This document shows positions 27,800 through 38,871 of a stretch of 64,000 nucleotides of DNA, piece by piece. The DNA lies in the NCBI RefSeq assembly GCF_000174355.1, contig NZ_ACIS01000004.1:190924-254923 (forward strand). Reading direction: 5' to 3'. Under the pieces are notes generated by a model. That model ran no database searches and had not been told where the DNA came from. It was given only the letters and a program-made list of their open reading frames with translations. Each line of letters begins with the position of its first letter. The first letter of the stretch is position 1. Origin of the DNA: Pseudogulbenkiania ferrooxidans 2002. GTDB lineage: Bacteria; Pseudomonadota; Gammaproteobacteria; Burkholderiales; Chromobacteriaceae. The position numbers and the translations under genes are program-made.

Positions 27800-27978
27800 G
27801 AACCGATCCACGATCCTGCTGCGCATCCCTGATCGGGGCTCATGCGCGGCTCTGCGCGTGCGAATCTCCATTGGAGATTCGCTCAGCCATGATCCTCATG
27901 GACTCCGTGCCCATCCCGGTTCCTGCACTGCTCTTCACCCCGCTGAGGGCCGCTCGCGACGGATCGTGAGCAGGTTCT
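27799..27978. repeat. Dispersed imperfect palindrome, copy R4
   Basis: 180 bp from the trhP stop. Ends AGAACCGATCCACGATC / GATCGTGAGCAGGTTCT are imperfect inverted repeats. The core is a near-perfect hairpin CGAATCTCC-ATT-GGAGATTCG. The reverse complement aligns with R2 (shared blocks GTCGCGAGCGGCCCTCAGCG and CATGAGGATCATGGCTGAGC). Confidence 0.82.
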
Positions 27979-28002
27979 GAACCAACGGCTCAAGGTTGGT
28001 CG

Positions 28003-28037
28003 AAGGCGCGGCGTCTCCTCCTGGAGCGCCGCGCTTT
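28003..28037 (+). terminator. Probable terminator between trhP and argS
   Basis: AAGGCGCGGCG/CGCCGCGCTTT stem (8 bp perfect GC core) with only three T residues directly after. The T tract is weak, so termination strength is uncertain. Confidence 0.5.
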
Positions 28038-28055
28038 GCTTTGAACGCCGCACGC

Positions 28056-28101
28056 TGCACTGCGGCAAAGTTTGCCCTGGCCAGTAGCCAGCGCTTACAA
28101 T
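28056..28101 (+). promoter_or_regulatory. Candidate argS promoter sharing a block with the leuC promoter
   Basis: TTGCCC (28072-28077), 18 bp, TACAAT (28096-28101). The block just upstream and overlapping the -35 (28056-28076) matches 18 of 21 bases of 36360-36380 ahead of leuC, including TGCGGCAA and GTTTGC. Confidence 0.45.
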
Positions 28102-28130
28102 TTCACCCTGATATCGCGCAGGGGCCGTGA

Positions 28131-29879
<1,749 letters not shown>

Positions 29880-29897
29880 GCGCGCTCTCGACGACAA

Positions 29898-29929
29898 CAA
29901 AAAGCCCAACCATTCGGTTGGGCTTTTTT
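29898..29929. terminator. Bidirectional terminator between argS and the convergent binding-protein gene
   Basis: Perfect 12-bp stem AAAAGCCCAACC/GGTTGGGCTTTT, loop ATTC, T run on the plus strand and A-rich sequence at the other side that supplies a T run for the minus-strand gene. Confidence 0.88.
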
Positions 29930-29935
29930 GTCTCT

Positions 29936-30769
29936 TCAGGGCTCGAGTCCGAGGCGCATGACCTGCAGTGGCGGCGCTTCACCGGGGAGCCAACGCTGAT
30001 GGATCGCCTGAAAGGTACCGTCCTTCTTCATGTCGCGTAGCGCAGCCTGCCATTGCAGGATGGTCTCGCGGTCGGTGCCGCGCGAAAAGGCGAAGTAGAG
30101 GTCGAGCGAATCCAGGGTGATGACGCGGGCCACGCGGCCGGGCGGGATGGCTAGCCGTTGCAGGGTCTGAGCCACCGCGACATTCCCTTCCACCCATAGG
30201 TCCACCCGCTTGGCGAGCAGCATGCGCGCGCCTTCCTCGCTGCTGCCGGTCTCCCGGATGCTGGAAAAGCCCTTGTTGCGTGCCGTACTCTCGAAGATGC
30301 TGCCCTGGTAGGCGGCCACTTCCCGTTTCAGGATGTCGCTGCCGAGTGCTTGCAATGCCAGAACGTCTTCGCTGCGCGCCAGCAGCACGGTGCTCGACAT
30401 GGCGATCGGCCCCAGCAGGGTCATGTTGCGTTCGCGCTCGGCGTTGCGTCCGACGGTGAACAGCAGGACGTTGGGGCGGGTCAGCAACTGATTGTAGCCG
30501 CGTATCCAGGGCACCACGGCGATCGGGTTGTTCTGTCCCGTGCGCCGCAGTATCTCGTTCACCACCTCGACGGCCATGCCATCCGGCACCCCTCTGTTGT
30601 TGGTAAAGGACATGGGTGGCCACTCCTCGGTGTAGAGGGCGAGCCTGGGCGCCGCTTGGCAGGCCGTTATCAGCAGCAGGCCGGCAGCGAGACCGCCGAG
30701 CAGCCGCTTCAGGCTGGGTGGGGCAAGGCCAAGCAGGGGGAGGGTGAGTGCAGCGAAAGTCATGGCCAT
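29936..30769 (-). CDS. Periplasmic solute-binding protein, family 3 type
   Basis: 277 residues from the ATG at 30769 (a second ATG at 30763; the frame is open further upstream without a plausible start). N-terminal hydrophobic export signal ending near ACQAAPRLALY. The body shows the family 3 amino-acid-binding protein pattern (LALYTEEWPPMSF, GMAVEVVNEILRRTGQ, MKKDGTFQAIHQRW). There is no transporter gene beside it, so it may be an orphan binding protein or a sensor-type protein of the TPM/ABC-like family common in Chromobacterium-like genomes. Ligand unknown. Confidence 0.8.
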   Translation of the reverse strand: MAMTFAALTLPLLGLAPPSLKRLLGGLAAGLLLITACQAAPRLALYTEEWPPMSFTNNRGVPDGMAVEVVNEILRRTGQNNPIAVVPWIRGYNQLLTRPNVLLFTVGRNAERERNMTLLGPIAMSSTVLLARSEDVLALQALGSDILKREVAAYQGSIFESTARNKGFSSIRETGSSEEGARMLLAKRVDLWVEGNVAVAQTLQRLAIPPGRVARVITLDSLDLYFAFSRGTDRETILQWQAALRDMKKDGTFQAIHQRWLPGEAPPLQVMRLGLEP

Positions 30770-30833
30770 CCGGTCCGATTTGCAGCGAGCGAGTATAAGG
30801 GGACTCGCGCGGCCTGTCAGTGCCGTATGGCAT

Positions 30834-30862
30834 AAAAAAAGCCGGGAAAACATTCCCGGCTT
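30834..30862 (-). terminator. Terminator of phaA (minus strand)
   Basis: On the minus strand, AAGCCGGGAA/TTCCCGGCTT with a short loop, then seven T residues. Confidence 0.88.
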
Positions 30863-30883
30863 GTCTGCGCTTCAGGGGTGGAG

Positions 30884-32065
30884 TCAGTCGCGCTCGACCG
30901 CCAGTGCCACGCCCATGCCGCCGCCGATACACAGCGTGGCCAGACCCTTCTTGGCGTCACGGCGCTGCATTTCGTGCAGCAGGCTGACCAGGATGCGGCA
31001 GCCGGAAGCGCCGATCGGGTGACCGATGGCGATGGCGCCACCGTTGACGTTGACCTTGTCGGCATCCCACTGCAGTTCGCGCGCCACACCCAACGCCTGA
31101 GCCGCGAAGGCTTCGTTGGCTTCGATCAGGTCGACTTCGCCCAGGCTCCAGCCGGCACGTTCCAGCACGCGCTGGGTGGCCGGTACCGGGCCCATGCCCA
31201 TGATCGACGGCTCGACGCCGGCCGAAGCGTAGGCCTTGATGCGGGCCAGCGGCTTCAGGCCGAGCTCGGCGGCTTTCTTTGCGGTCATCATGATCACCGC
31301 GGCGGCGCCATCGTTCACGCCGGAGGCGTTGCCAGCGGTGACGGTGCCATCCTTCTTGAAGGCCGGGCGCAGTTTGCCCAGACCTTCGGCGGTAGCGCCG
31401 GCCTTGATGAATTCGTCGGTGGCGAAGGCAACCGGGTCGCCCTTGCGTTGCGGCACCATCACCGGAATGATCTCGTCGACGAACTTGCCGGCAGCCCGGG
31501 CGGCTTCGGCCTTGTTCTGCGACGCGGCGGAGAAGGCATCCTGCTCTTCACGCGAAATGCCGTACTTGGTGGCGATGTTCTCGGCGGTAACGCCCATGTG
31601 GTACTGGTTATAGACGTCGGTCAGGCCGTCGTACACCATGGTGTCGACCAGGGTGGCCGGACCCATGCGGAAGCCATCACGCGAACCCGGCAGAATGTGC
31701 GGGGACATGCTCATGCTTTCCTGGCCACCGGCAATCACGATCTCGGCATCGCCGCAGGCGATGGCTTGAGCGGCCAGGTGGGTCACCTTCAGGCCGGAAC
31801 CGCACACTTGGTTGATGGTCATGGCCGGCACGTGGACCGGAATGCCGGCCTTGATCAGTGCCTGGCGTGCCGGGTTCTGGCCGACGCCGGCGGTCAGCAC
31901 CTGACCCATGATCACTTCGGAGACCTGTTCCGGGGCGATGCCGGTCTTTTCCAGCAGGGCCTTGATCACCGTGGCGCCCAGTTCCGGCGCCGGAATCTTC
32001 GCGAGCGAGCCACCAAAGTTGCCGACAGCGGTGCGGCCAGCAGCGACGATAACGATCTCTTCCAT
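30884..32065 (-). CDS. phaA: Acetyl-CoA C-acetyltransferase (beta-ketothiolase)
   Basis: 393 residues. Condenses two acetyl-CoA to acetoacetyl-CoA, the first step of polyhydroxybutyrate synthesis, and works in reverse in degradation. The nucleophile cysteine is in NQVCGSGL (about 88), and GHPIGASG and CIGGGMG carry the catalytic histidine and second cysteine. It lies 94 bp downstream of phaC, with a weak terminator-like hairpin in between. No phaB (acetoacetyl-CoA reductase) is in the window. Confidence 0.95.
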   Translation of the reverse strand: MEEIVIVAAGRTAVGNFGGSLAKIPAPELGATVIKALLEKTGIAPEQVSEVIMGQVLTAGVGQNPARQALIKAGIPVHVPAMTINQVCGSGLKVTHLAAQAIACGDAEIVIAGGQESMSMSPHILPGSRDGFRMGPATLVDTMVYDGLTDVYNQYHMGVTAENIATKYGISREEQDAFSAASQNKAEAARAAGKFVDEIIPVMVPQRKGDPVAFATDEFIKAGATAEGLGKLRPAFKKDGTVTAGNASGVNDGAAAVIMMTAKKAAELGLKPLARIKAYASAGVEPSIMGMGPVPATQRVLERAGWSLGEVDLIEANEAFAAQALGVARELQWDADKVNVNGGAIAIGHPIGASGCRILVSLLHEMQRRDAKKGLATLCIGGGMGVALAVERD

Positions 32066-32125
32066 CAGTCTTCTCCGTTCATTGAACTAAAATTGCCAGC
32101 ATCTTGGGCCGACAATGGCATGTTG

Positions 32126-32150
32126 AAAACGGCCCCGATCGCTCGGGACC
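32126..32150 (-). terminator. Terminator-like hairpin between phaC and phaA (minus strand)
   Basis: On the minus strand, GGTCCCGA-GCGA-TCGGGGCC followed by GTTTT. It could partly separate phaC from phaA expression. Confidence 0.6.
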
Positions 32151-32159
32151 GGGTCCGGA

Positions 32160-33929
32160 TCATTGCAGCGAGGCCACCACCGCCGGCAGGGCCTTGGCGC
32201 GGACGTACGTCCCCGGTGCCGGCTCGAGCGGGGGCAGTTCCTTGTTGCCCATGGTCTTGGGTGTGGCCACCTGCTTGCCCGATTGCGGAGCGAGCCAGGC
32301 ATCCCAGTCCTTCCACCAGCTGCCCGGACGGCTTTCCGCGGTTTCCAGCCAGTCTTCCGGGTCTGCCGGGAGGGCTTCGTTGACCCAGTAGTTGCGCTTG
32401 TCCTTGGTCACCGGGTTGATCGAACCGGCGATGTGGCCGGAAGCGCCGAGCACGAAGCGGCGGCTTGGCGTGCCGGTCAGGTACTTCACGCCGGAGTAGG
32501 CCGAGGTCCACAGCACGATGTGATCTTCGCGGGCGGCGAAGATATACACCGGGATGTTGATCTTCGACACGTCGATCGGTACGCCGCACAGGGTGATAGC
32601 ACCCGGCTTGGTCAGCGAGTTCTTGAGGTTGATCTCGCGCAGGAAGAAGGTATGCATCGGCAACGGCAGGTCGACCGCGTCGTTGTTCCAGTAGAGCAGG
32701 TCGAACGGTGCCGGGGTCTTGCCCAGCAGGTAGTTGTTCACCACGTAGTTCCACACCAGATCGTTGGCGCGCAGCGAGGCGAAGGTGCGCCCCAGCTCCT
32801 TGCCGCTGATGATGCCGCCGCTGGCTAGCTTCTGCTCGCGGCTGCGCACCACGTTCTCGTCGATGAACACCTTGATTTCGCCCGGATCGGTATGGTCGAG
32901 CAGCGAGGTCATGAAGGTGGCGGAATCGATCCAGTTCATGCCCTTGGCCTGCATCACGCACAGCGCCGTGGTGAGGATGACGCCACCGATGCAGAAGCCC
33001 AGAGCGTTCATCGAGGGCTGGCGGGTGACTTTCTTGACCGCCTCGGCGGCGGCGATGACGCCCTTCTCGATGTAGGTTTCCCAGGTGAACTGCTTCATCT
33101 CCGGGGTGGCCGAGCGCCAGGAAATCAGGAACACGCGGTAACCCTGGGCCACGAAATGGCGCACCATCGAGTTGTCCGGCTGCAGATCCATCAGGTAATA
33201 CTTGTTGATGCAGGGCGGCACGATCAGGAGCGGCTTTTCGTAAACCTTTTCTGTGGTCGGGGTGTACTGGATCAGCTCGATCAGTTCGTTGCGGAACACG
33301 ACCTCGCCGGGCGTGGTCACGATGTTGACGCCGATCTCGAACTTGCTTTCATCGGACATCGAGATGTGACCCTTCTTGATGTCCTCCATCATGTTCTTCA
33401 TGCCTTCGGACAGGCTCTCGCCCTTGGTCTCGATCGCGCGCTTGATCACCTCGGGGTTGGTCAGCATGAAGTTGGTCGGCGCCATGGCGTCGATGTACTG
33501 TCGGGTGATGAAGGTCAGCTTGTCCTTGGCCTCCGCGTCCAGCTGGGCCTGGTCGACCAGTTCGGTCATCCACTTCGAGGTGGCCAGGTAGCTTTGCTTG
33601 AGCAGGCTGTAGAACGGGTGATCGTTCCACTCCGGCGCGGCAAAGCGGCGGTCGCTGCTCGGGGCGGGTGCTTCGTCGCCAGATGCGTTGCCCTGGCCGA
33701 GGAATTTCATCCAGAGGCCCATCTGTTGCTGGTAGAGCTGGCTCTGCATGGCAAACAGCTGGTTGGCATGGTTCATCATGCCTGCCCACGGGTTGGCCGC
33801 GCCATCGACAGGAGCGCCCATGGTGCCTCCCAGCGTCAGGGAATTGACGAACTGCTGCATCCACTGTTGATTGGCCTCGGAGAGGCTGGCAAAAAACTTC
33901 TCAAGCGAGATGGGTGCTTCCTGGCTCAA
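32160..33929 (-). CDS. phaC: Class I poly(3-hydroxyalkanoate) synthase
   Basis: 589 residues with a TTG start at 33929: AAGGAGA lies 5 nt upstream and the product begins (M)[12 protein letters not shown]. The frame is open upstream to an ATG at 34049, but that would add 40 residues without family likeness. Polymerises 3-hydroxyacyl-CoA on the granule surface. The lipase-like box GFCIGG places the nucleophile cysteine at about 313. The catalytic aspartate and histidine regions follow ([19 protein letters not shown]). 589 residues is the class I size. Confidence 0.96.
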   Translation of the reverse strand: MSQEAPISLEKFFASLSEANQQWMQQFVNSLTLGGTMGAPVDGAANPWAGMMNHANQLFAMQSQLYQQQMGLWMKFLGQGNASGDEAPAPSSDRRFAAPEWNDHPFYSLLKQSYLATSKWMTELVDQAQLDAEAKDKLTFITRQYIDAMAPTNFMLTNPEVIKRAIETKGESLSEGMKNMMEDIKKGHISMSDESKFEIGVNIVTTPGEVVFRNELIELIQYTPTTEKVYEKPLLIVPPCINKYYLMDLQPDNSMVRHFVAQGYRVFLISWRSATPEMKQFTWETYIEKGVIAAAEAVKKVTRQPSMNALGFCIGGVILTTALCVMQAKGMNWIDSATFMTSLLDHTDPGEIKVFIDENVVRSREQKLASGGIISGKELGRTFASLRANDLVWNYVVNNYLLGKTPAPFDLLYWNNDAVDLPLPMHTFFLREINLKNSLTKPGAITLCGVPIDVSKINIPVYIFAAREDHIVLWTSAYSGVKYLTGTPSRRFVLGASGHIAGSINPVTKDKRNYWVNEALPADPEDWLETAESRPGSWWKDWDAWLAPQSGKQVATPKTMGNKELPPLEPAPGTYVRAKALPAVVASLQ

Positions 33930-34094
33930 TGTACTCTCCTTGCGCGTATCTGTCGGGGCAGTCCGCCGATCAGCTTGTCCTGACGCGCGGGCCCCCTGAG
34001 GGTGCTGCTGGTTTTGGCAAACTCTAACAGTGGTAAATGACAATTTCACACGAAACGACCATTCACGCCAGAGGTTTTGTTGCAGACCAGCAAA

Positions 34095-34109
34095 TGTTGC
34101 AGTGCAACA
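34095..34109. promoter_or_regulatory. Palindrome TGTTGCA-G-TGCAACA between phaC and the FAH gene
   Basis: Perfect 15-bp palindrome with a related TTGC...GCAA element just upstream (about 34080-34093), in the divergent promoter region. TGC-rich sites of this sort bind the PHB regulator PhaR in several proteobacteria, so a PhaR operator is a reasonable inference. No phaR gene is in the window. Confidence 0.45.
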
Positions 34110-34236
34110 AAATAATATATGACGGCGTGGTCGTTGTCACGTGCAATCTGCGTCTGTCCGCACTGCCGTTCGCGGGGCTTCGGCGCTATAGTTGAGAGTT
34201 GCCGTTAGCCGTGTTTAACCAGGGGAGAGTCAAAGT

Positions 34237-34890
34237 ATGGCGGTAGTTCAATTGAACGGGCAGAGCATCCGCGTGGGCAATGTGTTCTGTATCGGCCGGA
34301 ACTACGCCGCACATGCGGCGGAACTCGGCAACGCCGTCGAGGCGGAACCGCTGGTGTTCCTGAAGCCGACGTCGGCGCTGGCCGTTGAAGGCGAGCCGAT
34401 TCGGCTGCCGGCCTATTCCGGCGATGTTCATCACGAATGTGAACTGGTGCTGCTGATTGGCAAGGGTGGAAATGACATCCCTGAATCTGCCGCGCTGCAG
34501 CATGTGGCGGGCTATGCCATCGGCCTCGACATGACCGCGCGCGACGTCCAGGGCATTGCCAAGCAAAAGGGTCTACCATGGACCAAGGCCAAGGGCTTTC
34601 GCAGTGCGGCCACGGTTTCGGCCTTCGTTCCCGCGGAACGCGTCGCGGACCCAGGGCACCTCGAGTTTACCCTGCAGGTCAACGGCGAGACGCGTCAGCG
34701 GGGCGATACCCGTCTGATGCTGTTTTCCGTTCCCGCCATCATCCATTACCTTTCCACGGTCTACGGCCTGAGCGAGGGAGACCTGATCTATACCGGCACC
34801 CCGGAGGGCGTCGCGGCGGTCAAGCCGGGCGACCGCCTGCGACTCGATCTGCAGGGGTGGGTGTCGGCCGAGTGGAGCGTGGTCGAATGA
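34237..34890 (+). CDS. Fumarylacetoacetate hydrolase-family protein (acylpyruvase-like)
   Basis: 217 residues, FAHD1/YcgM-like. CIGRNYAAHAAELGN near the start, the metal ligands in HHECELVLLIGKGG (H-x-E...E) and GLDMTARDVQ are conserved; DLIYTGTPEGVAAVKPGD is the family end block. It hydrolyses acylpyruvates or acts on oxaloacetate in related proteins; the substrate cannot be fixed from sequence. Stop overlaps the start of hslR (ATGA). Confidence 0.9.
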   Translation: MAVVQLNGQSIRVGNVFCIGRNYAAHAAELGNAVEAEPLVFLKPTSALAVEGEPIRLPAYSGDVHHECELVLLIGKGGNDIPESAALQHVAGYAIGLDMTARDVQGIAKQKGLPWTKAKGFRSAATVSAFVPAERVADPGHLEFTLQVNGETRQRGDTRLMLFSVPAIIHYLSTVYGLSEGDLIYTGTPEGVAAVKPGDRLRLDLQGWVSAEWSVVE

Positions 34891-35297
34891 GCCGGCAAAA
34901 CCATGCGCCGGACGAGGAAGGCAAGGTCCGGCTCGACAAGTGGCTGTGGGCGGCGCGCTTCTATAAGACCCGGCAACTGGCGCACGAAGCGCTGGAGTTG
35001 GGGAGGGTGACGCTGGGCGGGGAACGGGTCAAGGCCTCGCGCGTAGTCAAGGTGGGGGACCGCCTGCACTTGCGGATCAACCAGCTGGAGTACGATATCG
35101 AGGTGCGAACTTTGACCGCGCAGCGACGCTCGGCCAGCGAGGCGCAGTTGTTGTACGCAGAAAGCGAAGCCTCGCGACTGGCGCGCGAGGAGAAGCAGGC
35201 CTTGCTCAAGGCCGAACGGGTGTCCTTCCCGCACGGTGCCGGTCGCCCGACCAAGAAGGATCGACGCGAAATCCAGCGTTTCAAGAATGGTTCCTGA
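34887..35297 (+). CDS. hslR: Ribosome-associated heat shock protein Hsp15 (S4 domain)
   Basis: 136 residues. The N-terminal S4 RNA-binding domain (VRLDKWLWAARFYKTRQLAHEALELGRVTL) is followed by a basic C-terminal tail (GRPTKKDRREIQRFK). Hsp15 binds 50S subunits that carry a stalled nascent chain and helps recycle them. ATG overlaps the preceding stop by the ATGA arrangement. Confidence 0.92.
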   Translation: MSRQNHAPDEEGKVRLDKWLWAARFYKTRQLAHEALELGRVTLGGERVKASRVVKVGDRLHLRINQLEYDIEVRTLTAQRRSASEAQLLYAESEASRLAREEKQALLKAERVSFPHGAGRPTKKDRREIQRFKNGS

Positions 35298-35331
35298 GGC
35301 GGGGCCACGCTGTTGATCACGCACTTCAAAC

Positions 35332-35342
35332 GTTGGCCGAAG
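35332..35342 (-). repeat. Copy of CTTCGGCCAAC between hslR and the XRE gene
   Basis: Reverse-strand exact copy in non-coding sequence. It lies within a larger loop closed by TGAGGCGG (35294) and CCGCCTCA (35353). Confidence 0.5.
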
Positions 35343-35358
35343 AGCCGGCGATGCCGCC

Positions 35359-36144
35359 TCAAGGGGAGGGCAGGGCCGGTAGCAGCATCACCAGCTTGAG
35401 GTCGCGACGGGTTGCCGGGTAAAAGGTGACCTGTTCGTACACCAGTCGACCGCGTTGTGGGTGCTGGAACACCCGTATCCCGCCTTCACGCCCGGTGACC
35501 TCGTAGTCCTGCCAGAACGCGGTGAATTCGGCGCTGCTCTGGCACAGCTCGGTGATCAACGGCTGCATCTCGGCATCGTCGACGCTGCGGCCGCAGTCGG
35601 CACGGAACTCCGCCACCAGGCGCTTGGCCCGGTAGGGCCAGTTGTCGATCAGGTGCCGCGCCTGCGGCGCCAGGAAAGTGAAACGCAGCAGATTGCGCGC
35701 CGGCGTTCCGGCGCCAGTGTCCAGCCAGCCATGGAACAGCTGCTCTGCCGCGGTATTCCAGGCGCGGGCATTCCACTGCCGGTCGAGCACGTAGGCGGGG
35801 GCGGTGACGTGTGCCACGCTGGCCACGATGGCGTCCGCCGCGCTGGCATCGCTTTGTTCGCCGGACAAATCCAGCTTGCCCGCCAGCGTGAACAGGTAAT
35901 GCCGTTCCGCCGCCGTCAGTTGCAGCACCTCGGCCAGGCGGGACAGCACCTCGGTCGATGCGGACACCTCCCTGCCTTGTTCCAGCCAGGTAATCCAGGT
36001 GGGGCTGACGGCGCACAGTTGGGCCAGTTCTTCGCGTCGTAAACCGGGTGTGCGGCGACGCCCGGTGGTGCGCAGTCCGGCGTCTTCCGGCTGCAGGCGT
36101 TCACGGTGTTTGCGGATGAACTGGCCAAGGTTGTGTGGCGGCAT
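35359..36144 (-). CDS. XRE-family regulator with MmyB-like ligand-binding domain
   Basis: 261 residues. N-terminal helix-turn-helix (about 5-75: LGQFIRKHRERLQPE, RTPGLRREELAQLCAVSPTWITWLEQGR), then the MmyB-type PAS-like domain (APAYVLDRQWNARAWNTAAEQLF; RLVAEFRAD). These are usually local repressors of oxidoreductases and respond to small hydrophobic ligands. No target is evident; a divergent partner is absent, since leuC starts 315 bp away. Confidence 0.88.
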   Translation of the reverse strand: MPPHNLGQFIRKHRERLQPEDAGLRTTGRRRTPGLRREELAQLCAVSPTWITWLEQGREVSASTEVLSRLAEVLQLTAAERHYLFTLAGKLDLSGEQSDASAADAIVASVAHVTAPAYVLDRQWNARAWNTAAEQLFHGWLDTGAGTPARNLLRFTFLAPQARHLIDNWPYRAKRLVAEFRADCGRSVDDAEMQPLITELCQSSAEFTAFWQDYEVTGREGGIRVFQHPQRGRLVYEQVTFYPATRRDLKLVMLLPALPSP

Positions 36145-36458
36145 GGGGTATCGTCTGGCGAAGGCTGGTAGGGTTTTATACTAGGATAAAATAGGGGCTT
36201 GTTCCAGTAGCCAGCGTTTTTTATCCTGATCTTCAGAGGCTGGGTTCACCGCTCTGTTTCGACATTGTCACCGCGGTACCGTGGAGGTGATGTTGGTGCG
36301 GCGAACCGGATGGCGCCGGGTTACTTTAGGTGCCGTCGAACGTTTCAAGCTGGCGTTTTTGCATTGCGGCAAGGTTTGCTTGAATGAGGGGTAAACGCTA
36401 TGCCAGAATGGATTTCACGCTATTTCGCCACCGTTAGATTTCGACAAGACATAGAGAC
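36145..36458 (+). promoter_or_regulatory. leuC upstream region with candidate promoter
   Basis: 314 bp without a gene. The argS-like block at 36360-36380 is followed by TTTGCT (36375-36380), 18 bp, TATGCC (36399-36404), a candidate promoter. A short dyad CACCGCGG...CCGTGGAGGTG lies near 36271-36291. I see no leucine-rich leader peptide. Confidence 0.4.
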
Positions 36459-37865
36459 ATGACCGCGCAGACCCTTTACGACAAGCTCTGGTCCAGCCAC
36501 GTAGTGACGGAAGAAGCCGACGGCACCGTGCTTCTTTATATCGATCGCCACCTGGTGCACGAAGTGACCAGCCCGCAGGCCTTCGAAGGCCTGAAACTGG
36601 CCGGCCGCAAGCCGTGGCGAGTATCGTCCATCGTGGCGACCGCCGACCACAACACCCCGACCGATCACTGGGACGAGGGTATCAAGGATCCGATCTCGCG
36701 CCAGCAGGTCGAAACCCTGGATAGCAACATCAAGGAATTCGGCGCACTGGCCTACTTCCCGTTCAAGGACAAGGGCCAGGGCATCGTGCACGTGATGGGG
36801 CCGGAGCAGGGCGCCACCTTGCCGGGCATGACCGTGGTGTGCGGCGATAGCCACACCTCAACGCACGGCGCCTTTGGCGCGCTGGCGCACGGCATCGGCA
36901 CCTCCGAGGTCGAGCACGTCATGGCCACCCAGACCCTGGTGGCGAAAAAATCCAAGAACATGCTGGTGCGCGTGGATGGCCAGCTGGCCGCCGGCATCAC
37001 CGGCAAGGACGTGGCGCTGGCGATTATTGGAAAAATCGGCACCGCTGGCGGTACCGGCTACGCCATCGAGTTCGGTGGCGACGCGATCCAGAGCCTGTCG
37101 ATGGAAGGCCGCATGACGCTGTGCAATATGGCGATCGAAGCCGGTGCCCGCTCCGGCCTGGTGGCGGTCGACCAGAAAACCATCGACTACGTGAAGGGCC
37201 GGCCGTTTGCGCCCAAGGGCGAAGCGTGGGACAAGGCAGTCGCCTACTGGAACACGCTGCATTCCGACGAAGGTGCGCACTTCGACGCCGTGGTCACGCT
37301 GGACGCCGCCGAGATCAAGCCGCAAGTGACCTGGGGTACCTCGCCGGAAATGGTGACTGACATCAATGGCCACGTACCGGATCCGGCACAGGAAAGCGAC
37401 CCGGTGAAGAAGGGTTCCATCGAGCGCGCGCTGGCCTACATGGGCCTCAAGGCCAACACCCCGATCAGCGAGATCGCGGTGGATGTAGTGTTCATCGGTT
37501 CCTGTACCAACAGCCGCATCGAAGACCTGCGCGAAGCCGCCGCCGTGGCCAAGGGGCGCAAGAAGGCGGCCAATGTCAAGCAGGTGCTGGTGGTGCCAGG
37601 CTCGGGCCTGGTCAAGGCGCAGGCCGAGGCCGAAGGGCTCGACAAGGTGTTTGTCGAAGCCGGCTTCGAATGGCGCGAGCCGGGCTGCTCCATGTGCCTG
37701 GCGATGAATGCCGACCGCCTGCAGCCGGGCGAGCGTTGCGCCTCGACTTCCAACCGCAACTTCGAGGGCCGCCAGGGGCAGGGCGGGCGTACTCACCTGG
37801 TAAGCCCGGCCATGGCCGCGGCCGCCGCGATTGCAGGCCACTTCGTCGATGTTAGTCATTTCTAA
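36459..37865 (+). CDS. leuC: 3-isopropylmalate dehydratase, large subunit
   Basis: 468 residues, aconitase family. With LeuD it isomerises 2-isopropylmalate to 3-isopropylmalate in leucine synthesis. The [4Fe-4S] ligands are in GSCTNSR and [17 protein letters not shown]-like DHNTPT and [13 protein letters not shown] blocks are present. Its last 17 bp overlap the start of the entericidin gene. Confidence 0.97.
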   Translation: MTAQTLYDKLWSSHVVTEEADGTVLLYIDRHLVHEVTSPQAFEGLKLAGRKPWRVSSIVATADHNTPTDHWDEGIKDPISRQQVETLDSNIKEFGALAYFPFKDKGQGIVHVMGPEQGATLPGMTVVCGDSHTSTHGAFGALAHGIGTSEVEHVMATQTLVAKKSKNMLVRVDGQLAAGITGKDVALAIIGKIGTAGGTGYAIEFGGDAIQSLSMEGRMTLCNMAIEAGARSGLVAVDQKTIDYVKGRPFAPKGEAWDKAVAYWNTLHSDEGAHFDAVVTLDAAEIKPQVTWGTSPEMVTDINGHVPDPAQESDPVKKGSIERALAYMGLKANTPISEIAVDVVFIGSCTNSRIEDLREAAAVAKGRKKAANVKQVLVVPGSGLVKAQAEAEGLDKVFVEAGFEWREPGCSMCLAMNADRLQPGERCASTSNRNFEGRQGQGGRTHLVSPAMAAAAAIAGHFVDVSHF

Positions 37866-38136
37866 ACGTGCGCTGCGCCGTTTGCTGCCGCTGACGGGTG
37901 TCCTGCTGCTTGGCGCTTGCAACACCGTGCACGGACTGGGTCAGGACATCAACCAGGGCGGCGAGGCCGTCGGCCATGCTCTGCATCGCGGTGGCGAAGC
38001 GGTCGGCCACGCCGTGCAGCGCGGCGGCGAAGCGGTATCGGATACCGCCAAGCGCGTGGGCGACAAGATAGACGATGCGACGCGTCCGAGCCCGCCGGCC
38101 CCCGTGGTCAACGGCACGGCGCCGCAAGGCAACTAA
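37849..38136 (+). CDS. Entericidin A/B-family lipoprotein with triplicated motif
   Basis: 95 residues. Lipoprotein signal with lipobox LLGAC (cysteine at 24); after it, [14 protein letters not shown] matches the entericidin core. The family core then repeats three times as 11-residue units beginning GGEAV (37957-37989, 37990-38022, 38023-38055), followed by a proline-rich end. Entericidins are small toxin/antidote-like lipoproteins induced in stationary phase. It lies inside the leuC-leuD operon, starting within leuC, so it should be expressed with leucine genes. ATG 37849 is preferred over the upstream in-frame TTG. Confidence 0.82.
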   Translation: MLVISKRALRRLLPLTGVLLLGACNTVHGLGQDINQGGEAVGHALHRGGEAVGHAVQRGGEAVSDTAKRVGDKIDDATRPSPPAPVVNGTAPQGN

Positions 38137-38169
38137 CGTATTGGGAGAGGGCTTGGCCCTACAGGAACA

Positions 38170-38808
38170 ATGAAAGCATTTACCACATTGAACGGGCTCG
38201 TGTGCCCGCTCGATCGCGCCAATGTCGACACCGATGCGATCATCCCGAAGCAGTTTCTCAAGTCGATCAAGCGCTCCGGTTTCGGCCCGAACCTGTTCGA
38301 CGAATGGCGCTATCTCGACCACGGCGAGCCGGGCATGGACAACAGTGCGCGCCAGCTCAACCCGGATTTCGTGCTGAACTATCCGCGCTACGCCGGTGCC
38401 CAGGTACTGCTGGCGCGCGAGAACTTCGGCTGCGGCTCCAGCCGCGAGCACGCGCCGTGGGCGCTGGAAGATTATGGTTTCCGCGTGGTCATCGCGCCGA
38501 GCTTCGCCGACATTTTCTTCAACAACTGCTACAAGAACGGCCTGCTGCCGATCGTGCTGCCGGCGGAGGCGGTCGACCAGTTGTTCAAGGAAAGCCAGGC
38601 AACCGAAGGCTACCGTCTGGACATCGATCTCGCGGCCCAGACCGTGACCACCCCGTCCGGTCAATCCTTCGCCTTCGATATTACCGAGCATCGCAAGCAT
38701 TGCCTGCTCAACGGGCTCGATGAAATTGGCCTCACCCTGGCGCAGGCCGACAAGATTCGCGCCTACGAGGAAAAGCTCAAGGCTGAGAAGCCCTGGTTGT
38801 TGGCCTGA
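38170..38808 (+). CDS. leuD: 3-isopropylmalate dehydratase, small subunit
   Basis: 212 residues. The swivelling domain partner of Leu[28 protein letters not shown] and [12 protein letters not shown] are the typical blocks. Third gene of leuC-ecn-leuD-leuB. Confidence 0.97.
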   Translation: MKAFTTLNGLVCPLDRANVDTDAIIPKQFLKSIKRSGFGPNLFDEWRYLDHGEPGMDNSARQLNPDFVLNYPRYAGAQVLLARENFGCGSSREHAPWALEDYGFRVVIAPSFADIFFNNCYKNGLLPIVLPAEAVDQLFKESQATEGYRLDIDLAAQTVTTPSGQSFAFDITEHRKHCLLNGLDEIGLTLAQADKIRAYEEKLKAEKPWLLA

Positions 38809-38871
38809 GTCCGGCCAGTGCGGGCAGCCCTGCTGCCCGTCCATGCTAAAGAGAAAGCAAGGGACACGATT

